Below are positions 1 to 7,062 of a stretch of DNA of 64,000 bases, one piece after another; position 1 is the first letter of the stretch; each line of letters begins with the position of its first letter. The stretch is from JAWHTC01 sp032586155. Lineage in GTDB: Bacteria; Pseudomonadota; Alphaproteobacteria; Rhodobacterales; Rhodobacteraceae. Made by a program: the position numbers and the translations under genes. A model generated the notes under the pieces. It was not told the origin of the DNA and made no database searches. It worked only from the letters and a program-made list of their open reading frames with translations. The stretch covers positions 930,001 through 994,000 of the forward strand of contig NZ_JAWHTC010000002.1 in assembly GCF_032586155.1 (NCBI RefSeq), read 5' to 3'.

Positions 1-209
1 GCTACGGTCTCAGCCTTGGACGGAGCGAAGAATTCGACCCCACCATCACCGTCGAAGGCGCCGCCACCGCACATGCCGCGCTGGCCCGCGCGCATGAGAT
101 TGGGATCGATATGCCGATCACCCATGCGGTGACCGCTTTGCTTGACGGAAAGATTGATGTGCGGCAAGCCATGGATATGCTGCTGTCACGCCCATTGAAG
201 GAAGAATAA
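1..209 (+). CDS. gpsA: NAD(P)H-dependent glycerol-3-phosphate dehydrogenase, C-terminal part (5' end outside window)
   Basis: The first 209 bases read in one frame (codons from position 3) to a TAA at 207-209, giving about 68 residues. The peptide contains YGLSLGR near the cut edge and the segment VEGAATAHAALARAHEIGID, which match the helical C-terminal domain of GpsA. GpsA reduces dihydroxyacetone phosphate to sn-glycerol-3-phosphate for phospholipid synthesis in the cytoplasm. The nucleotide-binding domain lies upstream of the window. The stop codon abuts the ATG of the YciI gene, so the two are probably co-transcribed. The family call rests on the C-terminal domain only. Confidence 0.8.
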   Translation, partial: YGLSLGRSEEFDPTITVEGAATAHAALARAHEIGIDMPITHAVTALLDGKIDVRQAMDMLLSRPLKEE

Positions 210-482
210 ATGCTTGTTGCCCTGATCGCCCGTGACAATCCCGGTGCGCTTGACACCCGGATGGAAAACCGGCCCGCACACGTGGACTACCTCAAATCCT
301 CCGGTGACACCGTGTTCCAGGCCGGACCGTTGCTGATCGATGGCAACATGGCCGGTTCGCTGATCGTGCTGAATGTCGACAATATGGGCGCTGCGCAGGC
401 CTGGGCCGACAATGACCCCTACGCCAAGGCCGGCCTGTTTGCCTCGGTCGAACTGATCGAATGGAACAAGGTGATCGGTTGA
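210..482 (+). CDS. YciI family protein
   Basis: This 90-residue protein has the compact alpha/beta YCII fold pattern: an N-terminal strand with LVALIARDNPGAL, then RPAHVDYLK with the family His, a central GPLLIDGNMAGSLIVLN strand pair, and a C-terminal DNDPYAKAGLF segment. The family is cytoplasmic and its biochemical role is mostly unknown; some members act in aromatic or chlorinated compound metabolism. The ATG follows directly on the gpsA stop codon, and its own TGA shares one base with the ATG of the EVE protein. The gpsA-yciI-EVE order suggests one transcript. Function beyond family membership cannot be read from the sequence. Confidence 0.85.
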   Translation: MLVALIARDNPGALDTRMENRPAHVDYLKSSGDTVFQAGPLLIDGNMAGSLIVLNVDNMGAAQAWADNDPYAKAGLFASVELIEWNKVIG

Positions 483-901
483 TGCGGTACTGGCTGTTCA
501 AATCCGAACCCAATACCTGGGGCTGGGACGACCAGGTTGCCAAGGGCGATATGGGCGAAGAGTGGGACGGCGTGCGCAACTACCAGGCCCGCAATTTCAT
601 GCGTGAGATGGAGATCGGGGATCGCGGTTTCTTTTATCACTCGATGAAGGAAAAGTCCGTGGTCGGCGTGGTCGAAGTCATCGCCGCCGCACACCCGGAC
701 AGCACCACCGATGATCCCCGCTGGGAATGCGTGGACATCAAGGCGGTGATGCCGGTGAAAACGCCGGTCACGCTGGATCAGATCAAGGCCGACCCGCGCC
801 TTGCCGACATGGTGCTGGTCAAGAACTCACGCCTCTCGGTTCAGCCTGTGACCGAAGAGGAATGGAAGATCATCTGCGCCGCGGCCGGTATTTCCGCCTG
901 A
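482..901 (+). CDS. EVE domain-containing protein (ASCH/PUA-like fold)
   Basis: This is a 139-residue single-domain protein. It starts MRYWLFKSEPNTWGWDDQ, the typical opening of EVE proteins, followed by EEWDGVRNYQARNFMREM and GDRGFFYHS, which build the PUA-like pocket. EVE domains bind modified bases in nucleic acids, and members occur in restriction systems and as stand-alone housekeeping proteins. The start at 482 is preferred because the family begins here and the ATG overlaps the preceding TGA (TGATG coupling). An in-frame start at 461 would add seven unconserved residues. A stand-alone housekeeping role is more likely than defence because the neighbours are metabolic genes. Confidence 0.88.
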   Translation: MRYWLFKSEPNTWGWDDQVAKGDMGEEWDGVRNYQARNFMREMEIGDRGFFYHSMKEKSVVGVVEVIAAAHPDSTTDDPRWECVDIKAVMPVKTPVTLDQIKADPRLADMVLVKNSRLSVQPVTEEEWKIICAAAGISA

Positions 902-985
902 TCGGGGGTTAGTTTTCCCTAGGCGATCCGCGGCATCTGCGGCAATCTGTCCACAGCTCAAGCGCGAACACTAAGGAGAGCTCTC

Positions 986-1381
986 ATGGAGATCGTCAAC
1001 ACTCTGGCGGCCGCCGTCGCCAGCTACATTTTCGGCGCCATCTGGTACATGTCCCTAGCCCGTCCATGGATGGAGGCCGCCGGCGTCGAGGCGGATGAAA
1101 ACGGCCGGCCGACGCAGAACGCCGGTGCCATGCCCTATGTCATCGCTTTCATCTGCGCCATCGTTGTGGCCGGCATGATGCGCCACGTCTTTGCTCTGGG
1201 TGGTGTTTCGGGCACCGGAAAGGGGCTGATGTCCGGTCTTGGCATTGGTTTGTTCCTTGCCACACCGTGGATTGCCACCAACTATGCCTTTGCCGGACGC
1301 CCGGGCAAGCTCACCGCGATCGACGGCGGCTATGCCACGATCGGATGTGGCATCATCGGGCTTGTGCTCGAACTGTTCTGA
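986..1381 (+). CDS. DUF1761 family membrane protein
   Basis: This 131-residue protein has four predicted membrane segments (about 1-24, 49-71, 80-104 and 112-131). The pattern YIFGAIWYMSLARPWMEAAG near the N-terminus and the central NAGAMPYVIAFICA segment fit DUF1761 integral membrane proteins, whose function is unknown. A clear ribosome binding site (AAGGAGAG, 972-979) precedes the ATG. It stands alone between the EVE gene and a terminator-like hairpin at 1400-1438. Confidence 0.82.
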   Translation: MEIVNTLAAAVASYIFGAIWYMSLARPWMEAAGVEADENGRPTQNAGAMPYVIAFICAIVVAGMMRHVFALGGVSGTGKGLMSGLGIGLFLATPWIATNYAFAGRPGKLTAIDGGYATIGCGIIGLVLELF

Positions 1382-1398
1382 ACAACCACTCGAGAAAC

Positions 1399-1507
1399 AA
1401 AACGGAGGGTTCGGCCGAACTGCCTGAACCCTCCGTTTCCCCACGTGCTCCCAACGCACCACACGTGTTCTTGAACTGGGTCCGGCCGTCCTGGCTCGGT
1501 CATCCAT
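1399..1507 (-). ncRNA. Candidate small RNA ending at the minus-strand terminator
   Basis: About 110 bases between the hairpin at 1400-1438 and a weak minus-strand promoter (TTGCCT at 1538-1533, 18-base spacer, TAGGGT at 1514-1509) contain no credible reading frame. On the minus strand the stretch would begin near a GGTCAT/ATGACC hairpin (1511-1498) and end in a 13-bp stem plus a U-rich tail, as expected for a terminated sRNA. The region lies downstream of the DUF2853 terminator, so read-through from that gene is unlikely. No known RNA family was recognised. The call is an inference from structure only. Confidence 0.3.
1400..1438. terminator. Strong 13-bp hairpin, intrinsic-terminator-like
   Basis: The arms AAACGGAGGGTTC (1400-1412) and GAACCCTCCGTTT (1426-1438) are perfect complements with a 13-base loop. 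On the plus strand the hairpin lies 19 bases after the DUF1761 stop but is followed by TTTCCCC, a poor U-tract. On the minus strand it is followed by TTTTGTTT, a better one. It may therefore end DUF1761 transcripts, a minus-strand RNA, or both. Confidence 0.65.
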
Positions 1508-1591
1508 GACCCTAGCCGCGATTGGATGATTCAGGCAAACGCCAAGTATCTAAAGGTTGACGGGCATTGTCCCTACCCGCTTCGCCTAACG

Positions 1592-1623
1592 AAAAACGCC
1601 CGCGGCAATACCACGGGCGTTTC
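1592..1623 (-). terminator. Intrinsic terminator of the DUF2853 gene
   Basis: On the minus strand ACGCCCGTGG (1620-1611) pairs with CCGCGGGCGT (1605-1596), with one G-U pair and a five-base loop, followed by a run of five T. It lies 22 bases after the stop codon of the DUF2853 gene. Confidence 0.8.
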
Positions 1624-1644
1624 TCAATTCATGCAGGTCGGGGA

Positions 1645-1986
1645 TCAGCCGTAGACCGATTCCTTGCCGAAATGCTTGGTCAGCATATAGTAAACAACGG
1701 CGCGGTACTTGTTGCGCTCGGACCGGCCATAGGTTTCGATCACCGACTGGATCGCTTCATCAAGGTTCGGACCGTCTGCAAGGCCAAGCTTCTTGATCAG
1801 GAAGTTGTTCTTGACGGTTTCCAGCTCGTGCTCTTGCGTGGCGGCCACGGTCGATGCGTCCGGGTTATAGATTGCCGGGCCACAACCGATGGTGACCTTG
1901 GTCAGCAGATCCATGTCCGGAGTCATGCCGCACTTGTTCTTCAGATCGTCTGCATATTGAGCGATCAGATCATCGCGTTTTCCCAT
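1645..1986 (-). CDS. DUF2853 family protein
   Basis: This is a soluble 113-residue protein. The segments MGKRDDLIAQYADDLKNKCG at the N-terminus and RNKYRAVVYYMLTKHFGKE near the C-terminus match DUF2853, a small all-helical family of unknown function common in Alphaproteobacteria and Bacteroidetes. The ATG is preceded by GGGAGAATAC on the minus strand, an acceptable ribosome binding site. The gene is monocistronic, ends in its own terminator, and is divergent from arsR across a spacer holding a perfect 11-bp-arm palindrome (2081-2105). Confidence 0.85.
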   Translation of the reverse strand: MGKRDDLIAQYADDLKNKCGMTPDMDLLTKVTIGCGPAIYNPDASTVAATQEHELETVKNNFLIKKLGLADGPNLDEAIQSVIETYGRSERNKYRAVVYYMLTKHFGKESVYG

Positions 1987-2080
1987 GTGTATTCTCCCAG
2001 TTTCGCGGCCACCGCCGCCCTGTACAAAAAGCCCCTGCTGGCGCTGCGTCCGAGACTAGCGATTGTTTCTGCCCGCACAA

Positions 2081-2105
2081 AGGGAAAACTTGGCAAGTTT
2101 TCCCT
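2081..2105. repeat. Perfect inverted repeat in the DUF2853/arsR divergent spacer
   Basis: The arms AGGGAAAACTT (2081-2091) and AAGTTTTCCCT (2095-2105) are perfect complements separated by GGC. It lies about 95 bases upstream of the DUF2853 start and 108 upstream of arsR. There is no T-run after it on the plus strand and only CTTTG on the minus strand, so an operator for a dimeric regulator fits better than a terminator. Confidence 0.5.
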
Positions 2106-2173
2106 GTAAATTCCCATGCACTGTTTTGCCGTGAACTCAGGCTTCGAAATTGATCCCGATCATGTCGCTCTGC

Positions 2174-2199
2174 CGCAAATGCGCCTAAACGCATATGCG
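2174..2199 (+). promoter_or_regulatory. Probable ArsR operator upstream of arsR-arsP
   Basis: Two near-identical decamers, CGCAAATGCG (2174-2183) and the perfect palindrome CGCATATGCG (2190-2199), lie 16 bases apart, one and a half helical turns. The second touches the arsR ribosome binding site (AAAGGAGG, 2201-2208). ArsR-family repressors usually bind such dyads beside their own gene. Assignment to ArsR is an inference from position. Confidence 0.45.
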
Positions 2200-2213
2200 A
2201 AAAGGAGGCCCTC

Positions 2214-2498
2214 TTGATCTTACCAGTTCTGAACGCCCTGGCCGAACCCACCCGTCTGGGTGCTATCCGGATTCTCGCCGATGGGGGCGAGCATTGTGTC
2301 TGCGAATTGATGGTACGCCTTCACGCCACCCAATCGCGCATGTCGCGGCACATGTCAGTGCTGCGCAATGCCGGTCTTGTCCGCGACCGGCGCGATGCGC
2401 AATGGGTACGGTACCGTCTCAACCTAGACCTGCAGCCCGAGTTGCGCGCCGTACTTGATGCTGTTCTCGCGTCCGAACCTAAGGAACAGGCCGCATGA
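2214..2498 (+). CDS. arsR: ArsR/SmtB family metalloid-responsive repressor
   Basis: This 94-residue winged-helix protein has the ArsR signature EPTRLGAIRILADGG, then HCVCELM, where Cys28-Val-Cys30 is the arsenite/antimonite-binding motif of classical ArsR proteins. The recognition helix lies around TQSRMSRHMSVLRNAGLV (about 39-56). It starts with TTG at 2214, supported by a strong AAAGGAGG five bases upstream; no ATG fits the family N-terminus. Its stop overlaps the arsP start (ATGA). Known members release DNA when trivalent arsenic binds, so it should derepress arsP and the thioredoxin-like gene. Confidence 0.88.
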   Translation: MILPVLNALAEPTRLGAIRILADGGEHCVCELMVRLHATQSRMSRHMSVLRNAGLVRDRRDAQWVRYRLNLDLQPELRAVLDAVLASEPKEQAA

Positions 2499-3547
2499 CT
2501 GCCCATACCGATCTGCCCCCACACCCCCGTTCGACTCTGGTCCAGACCCTAGGCCTGATCGCCTTTCTGGTCGCCTGGGTGTTGCTCTATCGCCAGCTCA
2601 TCCCAATCTCGGACTGGCTGGTCTCGCTCCTGCCGGTCGATCGCCACAGCCACACCGGCGAGGCGCTGGCGTTTTTCTTCTATGACGTGCCCAAGGTGCT
2701 GATGCTGCTCGCGCTCATCGTCTTTGCCATGGGTGTGGTGCGCAGCTTCTTTTCTGCTGAACGCACCCGTGCGCTCCTATCCGGCAAGGCCGAAGGCGCC
2801 GGCAATGTCATGGCTGCCGGTCTTGGCGTGGTCACGCCGTTCTGCTCCTGCTCGGCGGTGCCGCTTTTCATCGGCTTCGTCTCGGCGGGTGTGCCTCTTG
2901 GCGTGACCTTCTCTTTCCTCATCGCCGCACCGATGGTGAACGAAATCGCGCTTGCCTTGCTCTTTGGCCTGCTGGGCTGGAAAGTCGCACTCACCTACAT
3001 GGGGTTCGGCCTTGCGCTCGCCGTCATCGCGGGTTGGATCATTGGCCGCCTGAAACTGGAACACTGGTTGCAAGACTGGGTCCGCCAGATTCATGCCGGG
3101 GCCGCCGTTGAAACACTGAATCAGTCTCTAACATGGCCCGATCGCTATGCCGCCGGGGTTGAGGCGGTACGCGACATCTTTGGCAAGGTCTGGAAATGGG
3201 TCGTGCTTGGCATTGCCATCGGCGCGTTGATTCACGGCTATGTGCCCGCCGACCTGATGGTGCGGATCATGGGCGCAGATGCATGGTGGTCGGTGCCGGC
3301 CGCCGTCGTCCTGGGCATCCCGATGTACACCAACGCCGCCGGGGTCATCCCGATTGTCGAAGCGCTTCTCGGCAAAGGCGCGGCCCTTGGCACAACGCTC
3401 GCCTTCATGATGTCGGTGATCGCGCTCTCCCTTCCCGAAATGATCATCCTACGCAAAGTGCTGACCGCCCGCCTGATCGCCGTCTTTGTCGGCGTCGTGG
3501 GCAGCGGCATCCTCTGCGTCGGCTTCCTGTTCAATCTCTTGTTCTGA
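2495..3547 (+). CDS. arsP: ArsP-type permease (organoarsenical efflux family, PF03773)
   Basis: This 350-residue integral membrane protein has about eight hydrophobic segments and the signature TPFCSCSAVPLF, with Cys117 and Cys119. This paired-Cys motif, together with the second-half GIPMYTNAAGVIPI segment, defines the ArsP/DUF318 permeases. Characterised ArsP proteins export trivalent methylarsenicals and aromatic arsenicals; other family members move other metals, so the substrate is inferred from the coupled ArsR. It overlaps arsR by four bases (ATGA) and is followed by a small CxxC protein. Confidence 0.82.
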   Translation: MTAHTDLPPHPRSTLVQTLGLIAFLVAWVLLYRQLIPISDWLVSLLPVDRHSHTGEALAFFFYDVPKVLMLLALIVFAMGVVRSFFSAERTRALLSGKAEGAGNVMAAGLGVVTPFCSCSAVPLFIGFVSAGVPLGVTFSFLIAAPMVNEIALALLFGLLGWKVALTYMGFGLALAVIAGWIIGRLKLEHWLQDWVRQIHAGAAVETLNQSLTWPDRYAAGVEAVRDIFGKVWKWVVLGIAIGALIHGYVPADLMVRIMGADAWWSVPAAVVLGIPMYTNAAGVIPIVEALLGKGAALGTTLAFMMSVIALSLPEMIILRKVLTARLIAVFVGVVGSGILCVGFLFNLLF

Positions 3548-3560
3548 AAGGTCCCTAACC

Positions 3561-3803
3561 ATGACAATCGATGTCAAAGTCTACGGCCCCGGCTGCAAAC
3601 GCTGTGACACCACCGCGCAAATGGTGACCGATGCCGCCGCTAAACTCGGCGCGGAGGTCTCGGTCGAGAAAATCACCGACTACGCCGCCATCGCGATGGC
3701 CGGCGTGGTCTCGACCCCCGGCGTTTCCATGAATGGAAAACTGGTGCATTCCGGCGGGCTGCCCGACGCGGCGGCGCTTGAAGGTTGGCTGCGCAACGCC
3801 TGA
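3561..3803 (+). CDS. Small thioredoxin/glutaredoxin-fold CxxC protein (redox-active disulfide protein 2 type)
   Basis: This 80-residue single thioredoxin-fold protein has the active site GCKRC (Cys12 and Cys15), a cis-Pro-like STPGV segment at about 50-54 and a C-terminal helix. It matches the short TM0996/MTH895 thioredoxins that usually accompany ArsP-type permeases. The start at 3561 begins the family domain (MTIDVKVYGPGC) and follows arsP by 13 bases; a frame extending back to 3486 lies inside arsP and is not needed. It probably supplies or relays thiols to the permease, or reduces metalloid-bound cysteines. Confidence 0.8.
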   Translation: MTIDVKVYGPGCKRCDTTAQMVTDAAAKLGAEVSVEKITDYAAIAMAGVVSTPGVSMNGKLVHSGGLPDAAALEGWLRNA

Positions 3804-3813
3804 GTCCGGATCG

Positions 3814-4314
3814 CTACTGAAGAACGACGCCCTCGGTCTTGCCGTGCTTGGTGCGCTTGTCCAGAACCTTGTCCTGTTTGTTCCATTTCTTGATCACCGC
3901 GTCACCATTGGCGCATCTGGTTTTCTCGATTTCCCGCGCCGCTTGGACGCCATGCGCTCCGTGCTTTTCCTCGTGCGCCTTCAGGGCCCGCACCATCGCC
4001 TTCCAACGCTTTCGCAAGGCCGGGTCAAGTTTGCCCTCGTTCTTGTGCCTAGGCATCGTGTAGGTGATCTTGACCGACAGTTTGCAGCTGCCGGACCATT
4101 TCACGTACCAATCGGTATAGGCCCAGTGCCCTTTTGGACCACGCTGTTTCATCTGCTTGCGCAGGCCTTGCACCGTTGTGGCATCGACCAAATACGTCTT
4201 GTTCACAACCGAAACCTTGGGCTTGGCATCCACTGACGTCACACTGACCGACAGGCTCAGCACAACTGCCGTAGTAAGACTGGAAAGACAGGTTTTCAGA
4301 AAAGAAGATATCAT
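3814..4314 (-). CDS. Secreted DUF922 family putative zinc protease
   Basis: This 166-residue protein has an N-terminal signal peptide (hydrophobic stretch about 11-26, probable cleavage after VDA at 30). The segment LKAHEEKHGAHG carries an HExxH motif (His114, Glu115, His118), the basis for the DUF922 label of predicted secreted Zn-dependent peptidase. Two cysteines (about 77 and 133) could form a disulfide in the periplasm. The ribosome binding site is TAGGAGAT. The gene is convergent with the arsP operon and lies downstream of the ahcY terminator. Activity is not proven for the family. Confidence 0.78.
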   Translation of the reverse strand: MISSFLKTCLSSLTTAVVLSLSVSVTSVDAKPKVSVVNKTYLVDATTVQGLRKQMKQRGPKGHWAYTDWYVKWSGSCKLSVKITYTMPRHKNEGKLDPALRKRWKAMVRALKAHEEKHGAHGVQAAREIEKTRCANGDAVIKKWNKQDKVLDKRTKHGKTEGVVLQ

Positions 4315-4435
4315 AAACTCAATCTCCTAAATAACGGACCGGCGTTTTCTTGGCTGGCCCAATTTCCTTGCAACAAGCCAAAACTGCATCCCGAAATTCA
4401 GTCCGTCAAGAAATTTGCGACACCCGCGGCACAAA

Positions 4436-4472
4436 GAAAACCGCCGCCCCTGAAAACCAGGAGCGGCGGAAA
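4436..4472 (-). terminator. Intrinsic terminator of ahcY
   Basis: On the minus strand CCGCCGCTCCTGG pairs with AGGGGCGGCGG around a short T-rich loop, and a TTTTC tract follows. It starts about 35 bases after the ahcY stop codon. Confidence 0.8.
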
Positions 4473-4505
4473 AACGTAGGGTGCGCTTCTGCGCACCATT
4501 CCCGA

Positions 4506-5900
4506 TCAATACCGGTAATGCTCGGGTTTGAACGGACCGTCCACGGTCACGCCAATATACTCCGCTTGTTCCTGGCTCAGCTGGCTCAGCTTCACCCCGA
4601 TCCGATCCAGGTGCAGCTTGGCCACCTTTTCGTCCAGATGCTTGGGCAGAACGAAGACCTCGTTGTCGTAATCGTCGCCCTTGGTCCACAGCTCGATCTG
4701 AGCCAGCACCTGATTTGTGAAGGACGCCGACATCACGAAGGACGGGTGGCCGGTGGCATTGCCAAGGTTCAACAGACGACCTTCGGACAGAAGAATGATC
4801 CGGTTGCCCGATGGCATCTCGATCATGTCCACCTGGTCCTTGATATTTGTCCATTTGTGGTTCTTCAGCGCGGCAACCTGGATCTCGTTGTCGAAGTGGC
4901 CGATGTTGCCGACAATCGCCATGTCCTTCATCTCGCGCATATGCTCGATGCGGATGATGTCCTTGTTGCCGGTGGTGGTGATGAAGATGTCTGCCGTCGG
5001 CACAGCCTCTTCCAGCGTCACAACCTCGAACCCGTCCATGGCCGCCTGAAGCGCACAGATCGGATCGATCTCGGTCACTTTCACACGGGCACCAGCGCCC
5101 GACAGCGATGCGGCGCTGCCTTTGCCAACATCACCGTAACCACAAACCACGGCGGTCTTGCCCGCCATCATCGTGTCGGTGGCGCGGCGGATACCGTCCA
5201 CCAGCGATTCCTTGCAGCCATACTTGTTGTCGAATTTCGACTTGGTGACAGAATCGTTCACGTTGATCGCCGGGAAGGGCAGATGCCCCTTTTCCATCAG
5301 CTGGTACAGACGGTGCACACCGGTGGTGGTTTCCTCGGAAACACCCTTGATCATGTGGCGCTGTTTCACGAACCAGCCGGGAGTCTCGGCCATCCGTTTC
5401 TTGATCTGCTTGAAGAAATAGATTTCCTCTTCACTCTGCGGGTTCTCGATCAGGTCGGTTTCGCCTTCTTCGACGCGCGCACCGATCAGGATGTACATGG
5501 TGGCATCGCCGCCATCGTCCAGGATCATGTTGCAGCCGCCCTCTTCGAACATGAAGATACGGTCGGCGTAATCCCAGTATTCTTCCAGCGTCTCGCCCTT
5601 GATGGCGAACACCGGCGTGCCGCCCTCGGCAATCGCCGCCGCCGCGTGATCCTGTGTGGAAAAGATGTTGCACGAGGCCCAGCGCACGTCGGCGCCCAGC
5701 GCCACCAGCGTTTCGATCAGAACCGCGGTCTGGATCGTCATGTGCAGGCTGCCCGCGATGCGCGCGCCCTTGAGCGGCTTGCTATCGCCATATTCCTCGC
5801 GCAGGGCCATCAGCCCCGGCATCTCGGTTTCGGCAATGTTCAGCTCCTTGCGGCCATACTCGGCAAGCGAGATGTCTTTGACGATGTAATCTGCGGTCAT
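4506..5900 (-). CDS. ahcY: Adenosylhomocysteinase (SAH hydrolase)
   Basis: This 464-residue protein has the full SAH hydrolase pattern. It starts MTADYIVKDISLAEYGRKEL, carries the substrate region NIFSTQDHAAAAI (about 78-90), the NAD-binding loop GYGDVGKG (254-261), and ends KPEHYRY with the conserved Lys/Tyr tail. It hydrolyses S-adenosylhomocysteine to adenosine and homocysteine, relieving product inhibition of methyltransferases. The start at 5900 is chosen because the family N-terminus begins there. An ATG at 5909 (adding MQK) sits too close to the GGAG site, and the frame upstream of that is unconserved. The gene is divergent from an FkbM methyltransferase. Confidence 0.97.
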   Translation of the reverse strand: MTADYIVKDISLAEYGRKELNIAETEMPGLMALREEYGDSKPLKGARIAGSLHMTIQTAVLIETLVALGADVRWASCNIFSTQDHAAAAIAEGGTPVFAIKGETLEEYWDYADRIFMFEEGGCNMILDDGGDATMYILIGARVEEGETDLIENPQSEEEIYFFKQIKKRMAETPGWFVKQRHMIKGVSEETTTGVHRLYQLMEKGHLPFPAINVNDSVTKSKFDNKYGCKESLVDGIRRATDTMMAGKTAVVCGYGDVGKGSAASLSGAGARVKVTEIDPICALQAAMDGFEVVTLEEAVPTADIFITTTGNKDIIRIEHMREMKDMAIVGNIGHFDNEIQVAALKNHKWTNIKDQVDMIEMPSGNRIILLSEGRLLNLGNATGHPSFVMSASFTNQVLAQIELWTKGDDYDNEVFVLPKHLDEKVAKLHLDRIGVKLSQLSQEQAEYIGVTVDGPFKPEHYRY

Positions 5901-5998
5901 TTTTTGCATTGCTCCACTAATTTGCGGCGCGTGTAACACTCCTTGCTTTGTGGCACAATGCGGATAAGCTTTGGCGAAAAACCTCGAACAGGCAAACA

Positions 5999-6727
5999 AT
6001 GGCAAAGGCAAAGCAGACAAAGGCGCTCGATTTCGAGCACTCCATCCTGGCGAATGAATATGGGTTTTACTGCGTGCCGCATGACTATCTGGGGCGCGAA
6101 ATTGCCGATATCCTGAACAGGGGCGGCGTTTACGAGCCTGCAACCCTCAGGTTTCTGCGTCGCCATCTGGGCGGCGGGGACATCGTGACCGGGGGCGCCT
6201 TCATCGGCGATTTCATCCCGGCCCTGGCCGCGCGCCTCGCCCCCAAGGCCCGGATCCACACGTTCGAGCCGGTCCCGATCAGCCATGACGCTTGCCAGGA
6301 AACCATCCGCCTCAATGGGTTGAAAAACGTCAAACTTCACAACATCGCCGTAGGCGACAAGGCGGGCACCGTCACGCTGCAGATTGCCCGCCCAAGCGGA
6401 CGGAAAATCGCGGCCGGGGAAAAGGTAGTCACCGATCTTCCCTCAGGCGACCACCGCACAATCGACGTCGACCTCAAGACCATCGACAGCCTGGTGCCAA
6501 AATCGCGCAAGGTTTCGGTTCTGCATCTCGATGTCGAAGGTTTCGAGGAACAGGCGCTGCGCGGGGCGACGCGCATTCTCAATGACCATGCTCCGATGGT
6601 TCTTCTGGAATCCGGCAAGGCGTGGCGCGATCGGGCGTTTCTAAACGTGCTCGACGAACTCGCACCAAAGGCCGGCTATCAGCGGGCCGGTGCGATCGAA
6701 CGCAATACGATCTTCCTCGCCTCCTAA
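5999..6727 (+). CDS. FkbM family SAM-dependent methyltransferase
   Basis: This 242-residue protein shows FkbM features: GGAFIGDFIPALA in place of the SAM-binding glycine loop, the acidic strand HTFEPVPISHDACQETIRLNGL, and LHLDVEGFEEQALRGA, the conserved DVEG motif of the family. FkbM enzymes O-methylate sugars or secondary metabolites; the substrate here is not predictable. The start at 5999 (MAKAKQTKALDFE) is preferred over an upstream in-frame start at 5948. It shares a 98-base divergent spacer with ahcY, which removes the SAH product of methyl transfer. Confidence 0.8.
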   Translation: MAKAKQTKALDFEHSILANEYGFYCVPHDYLGREIADILNRGGVYEPATLRFLRRHLGGGDIVTGGAFIGDFIPALAARLAPKARIHTFEPVPISHDACQETIRLNGLKNVKLHNIAVGDKAGTVTLQIARPSGRKIAAGEKVVTDLPSGDHRTIDVDLKTIDSLVPKSRKVSVLHLDVEGFEEQALRGATRILNDHAPMVLLESGKAWRDRAFLNVLDELAPKAGYQRAGAIERNTIFLAS

Positions 6728-6747
6728 TCCGGACCCTCAGTCCTGGC

Positions 6748-7062
6748 CTAGCTGGCGATATCTGTCAGGTCTGCTGTTGCCTTACGCTCAATCCAGTCCG
6801 TCCCCGTCGCCAGAATACAGCTCACCCCCTGCGCATCGGTCAGCATCACGGTGAATGTGCCTGTCTCGGGCGAGGCCCATACCTCGACGATCGAGGCTGC
6901 GTCAGAAGCATCCTGCAACCCACCCGCGGTCAATTGCTCGGAAAACTCGTCCGTCAATCGCGCTGTCACCAGATCACGTGACGCACAATCTTCGGCGTGC
7001 GCCGGCAGCGCCGTAATCATCGCACCCAACCCCAATCCAAGGGCAATCAAACGTTTCAGCAT
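6748..7062 (-). CDS. Small secreted protein of unknown function, paralogue of the 7321-7629 gene
   Basis: This 104-residue protein has a signal peptide MLKRLIALGLGLGAMITALP, with cleavage expected after AHA. The mature part contains C..RDLV near its start and VEVWASPETGTFTVMLTDAQG followed by a second Cys, shared almost motif for motif with the upstream neighbour. The two cysteines probably form a periplasmic disulfide. The start at 7062 is supported by AAAGGGGAAC just upstream; the frame stays open to 7275, but that extension has no signal peptide or similarity. Family not recognised. Confidence 0.72.
   Translation of the reverse strand: MLKRLIALGLGLGAMITALPAHAEDCASRDLVTARLTDEFSEQLTAGGLQDASDAASIVEVWASPETGTFTVMLTDAQGVSCILATGTDWIERKATADLTDIAS

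Noticed and set aside
482..901. EVE protein as part of a defence or restriction island
   Set aside because: Neighbours are gpsA, yciI and DUF genes with translational coupling; no restriction, helicase or toxin genes are near.
1055..1507. Minus-strand frame of 150 codons over DUF1761 and the terminator
   Set aside because: It runs through the terminator hairpin and opposite a conserved membrane protein; the composition is that of a shadow.
4350..5936. Open frame of 528 codons antisense to ahcY
   Set aside because: It is the complement of a highly conserved enzyme, has no recognisable motifs, and long antisense frames are common in GC-rich DNA.
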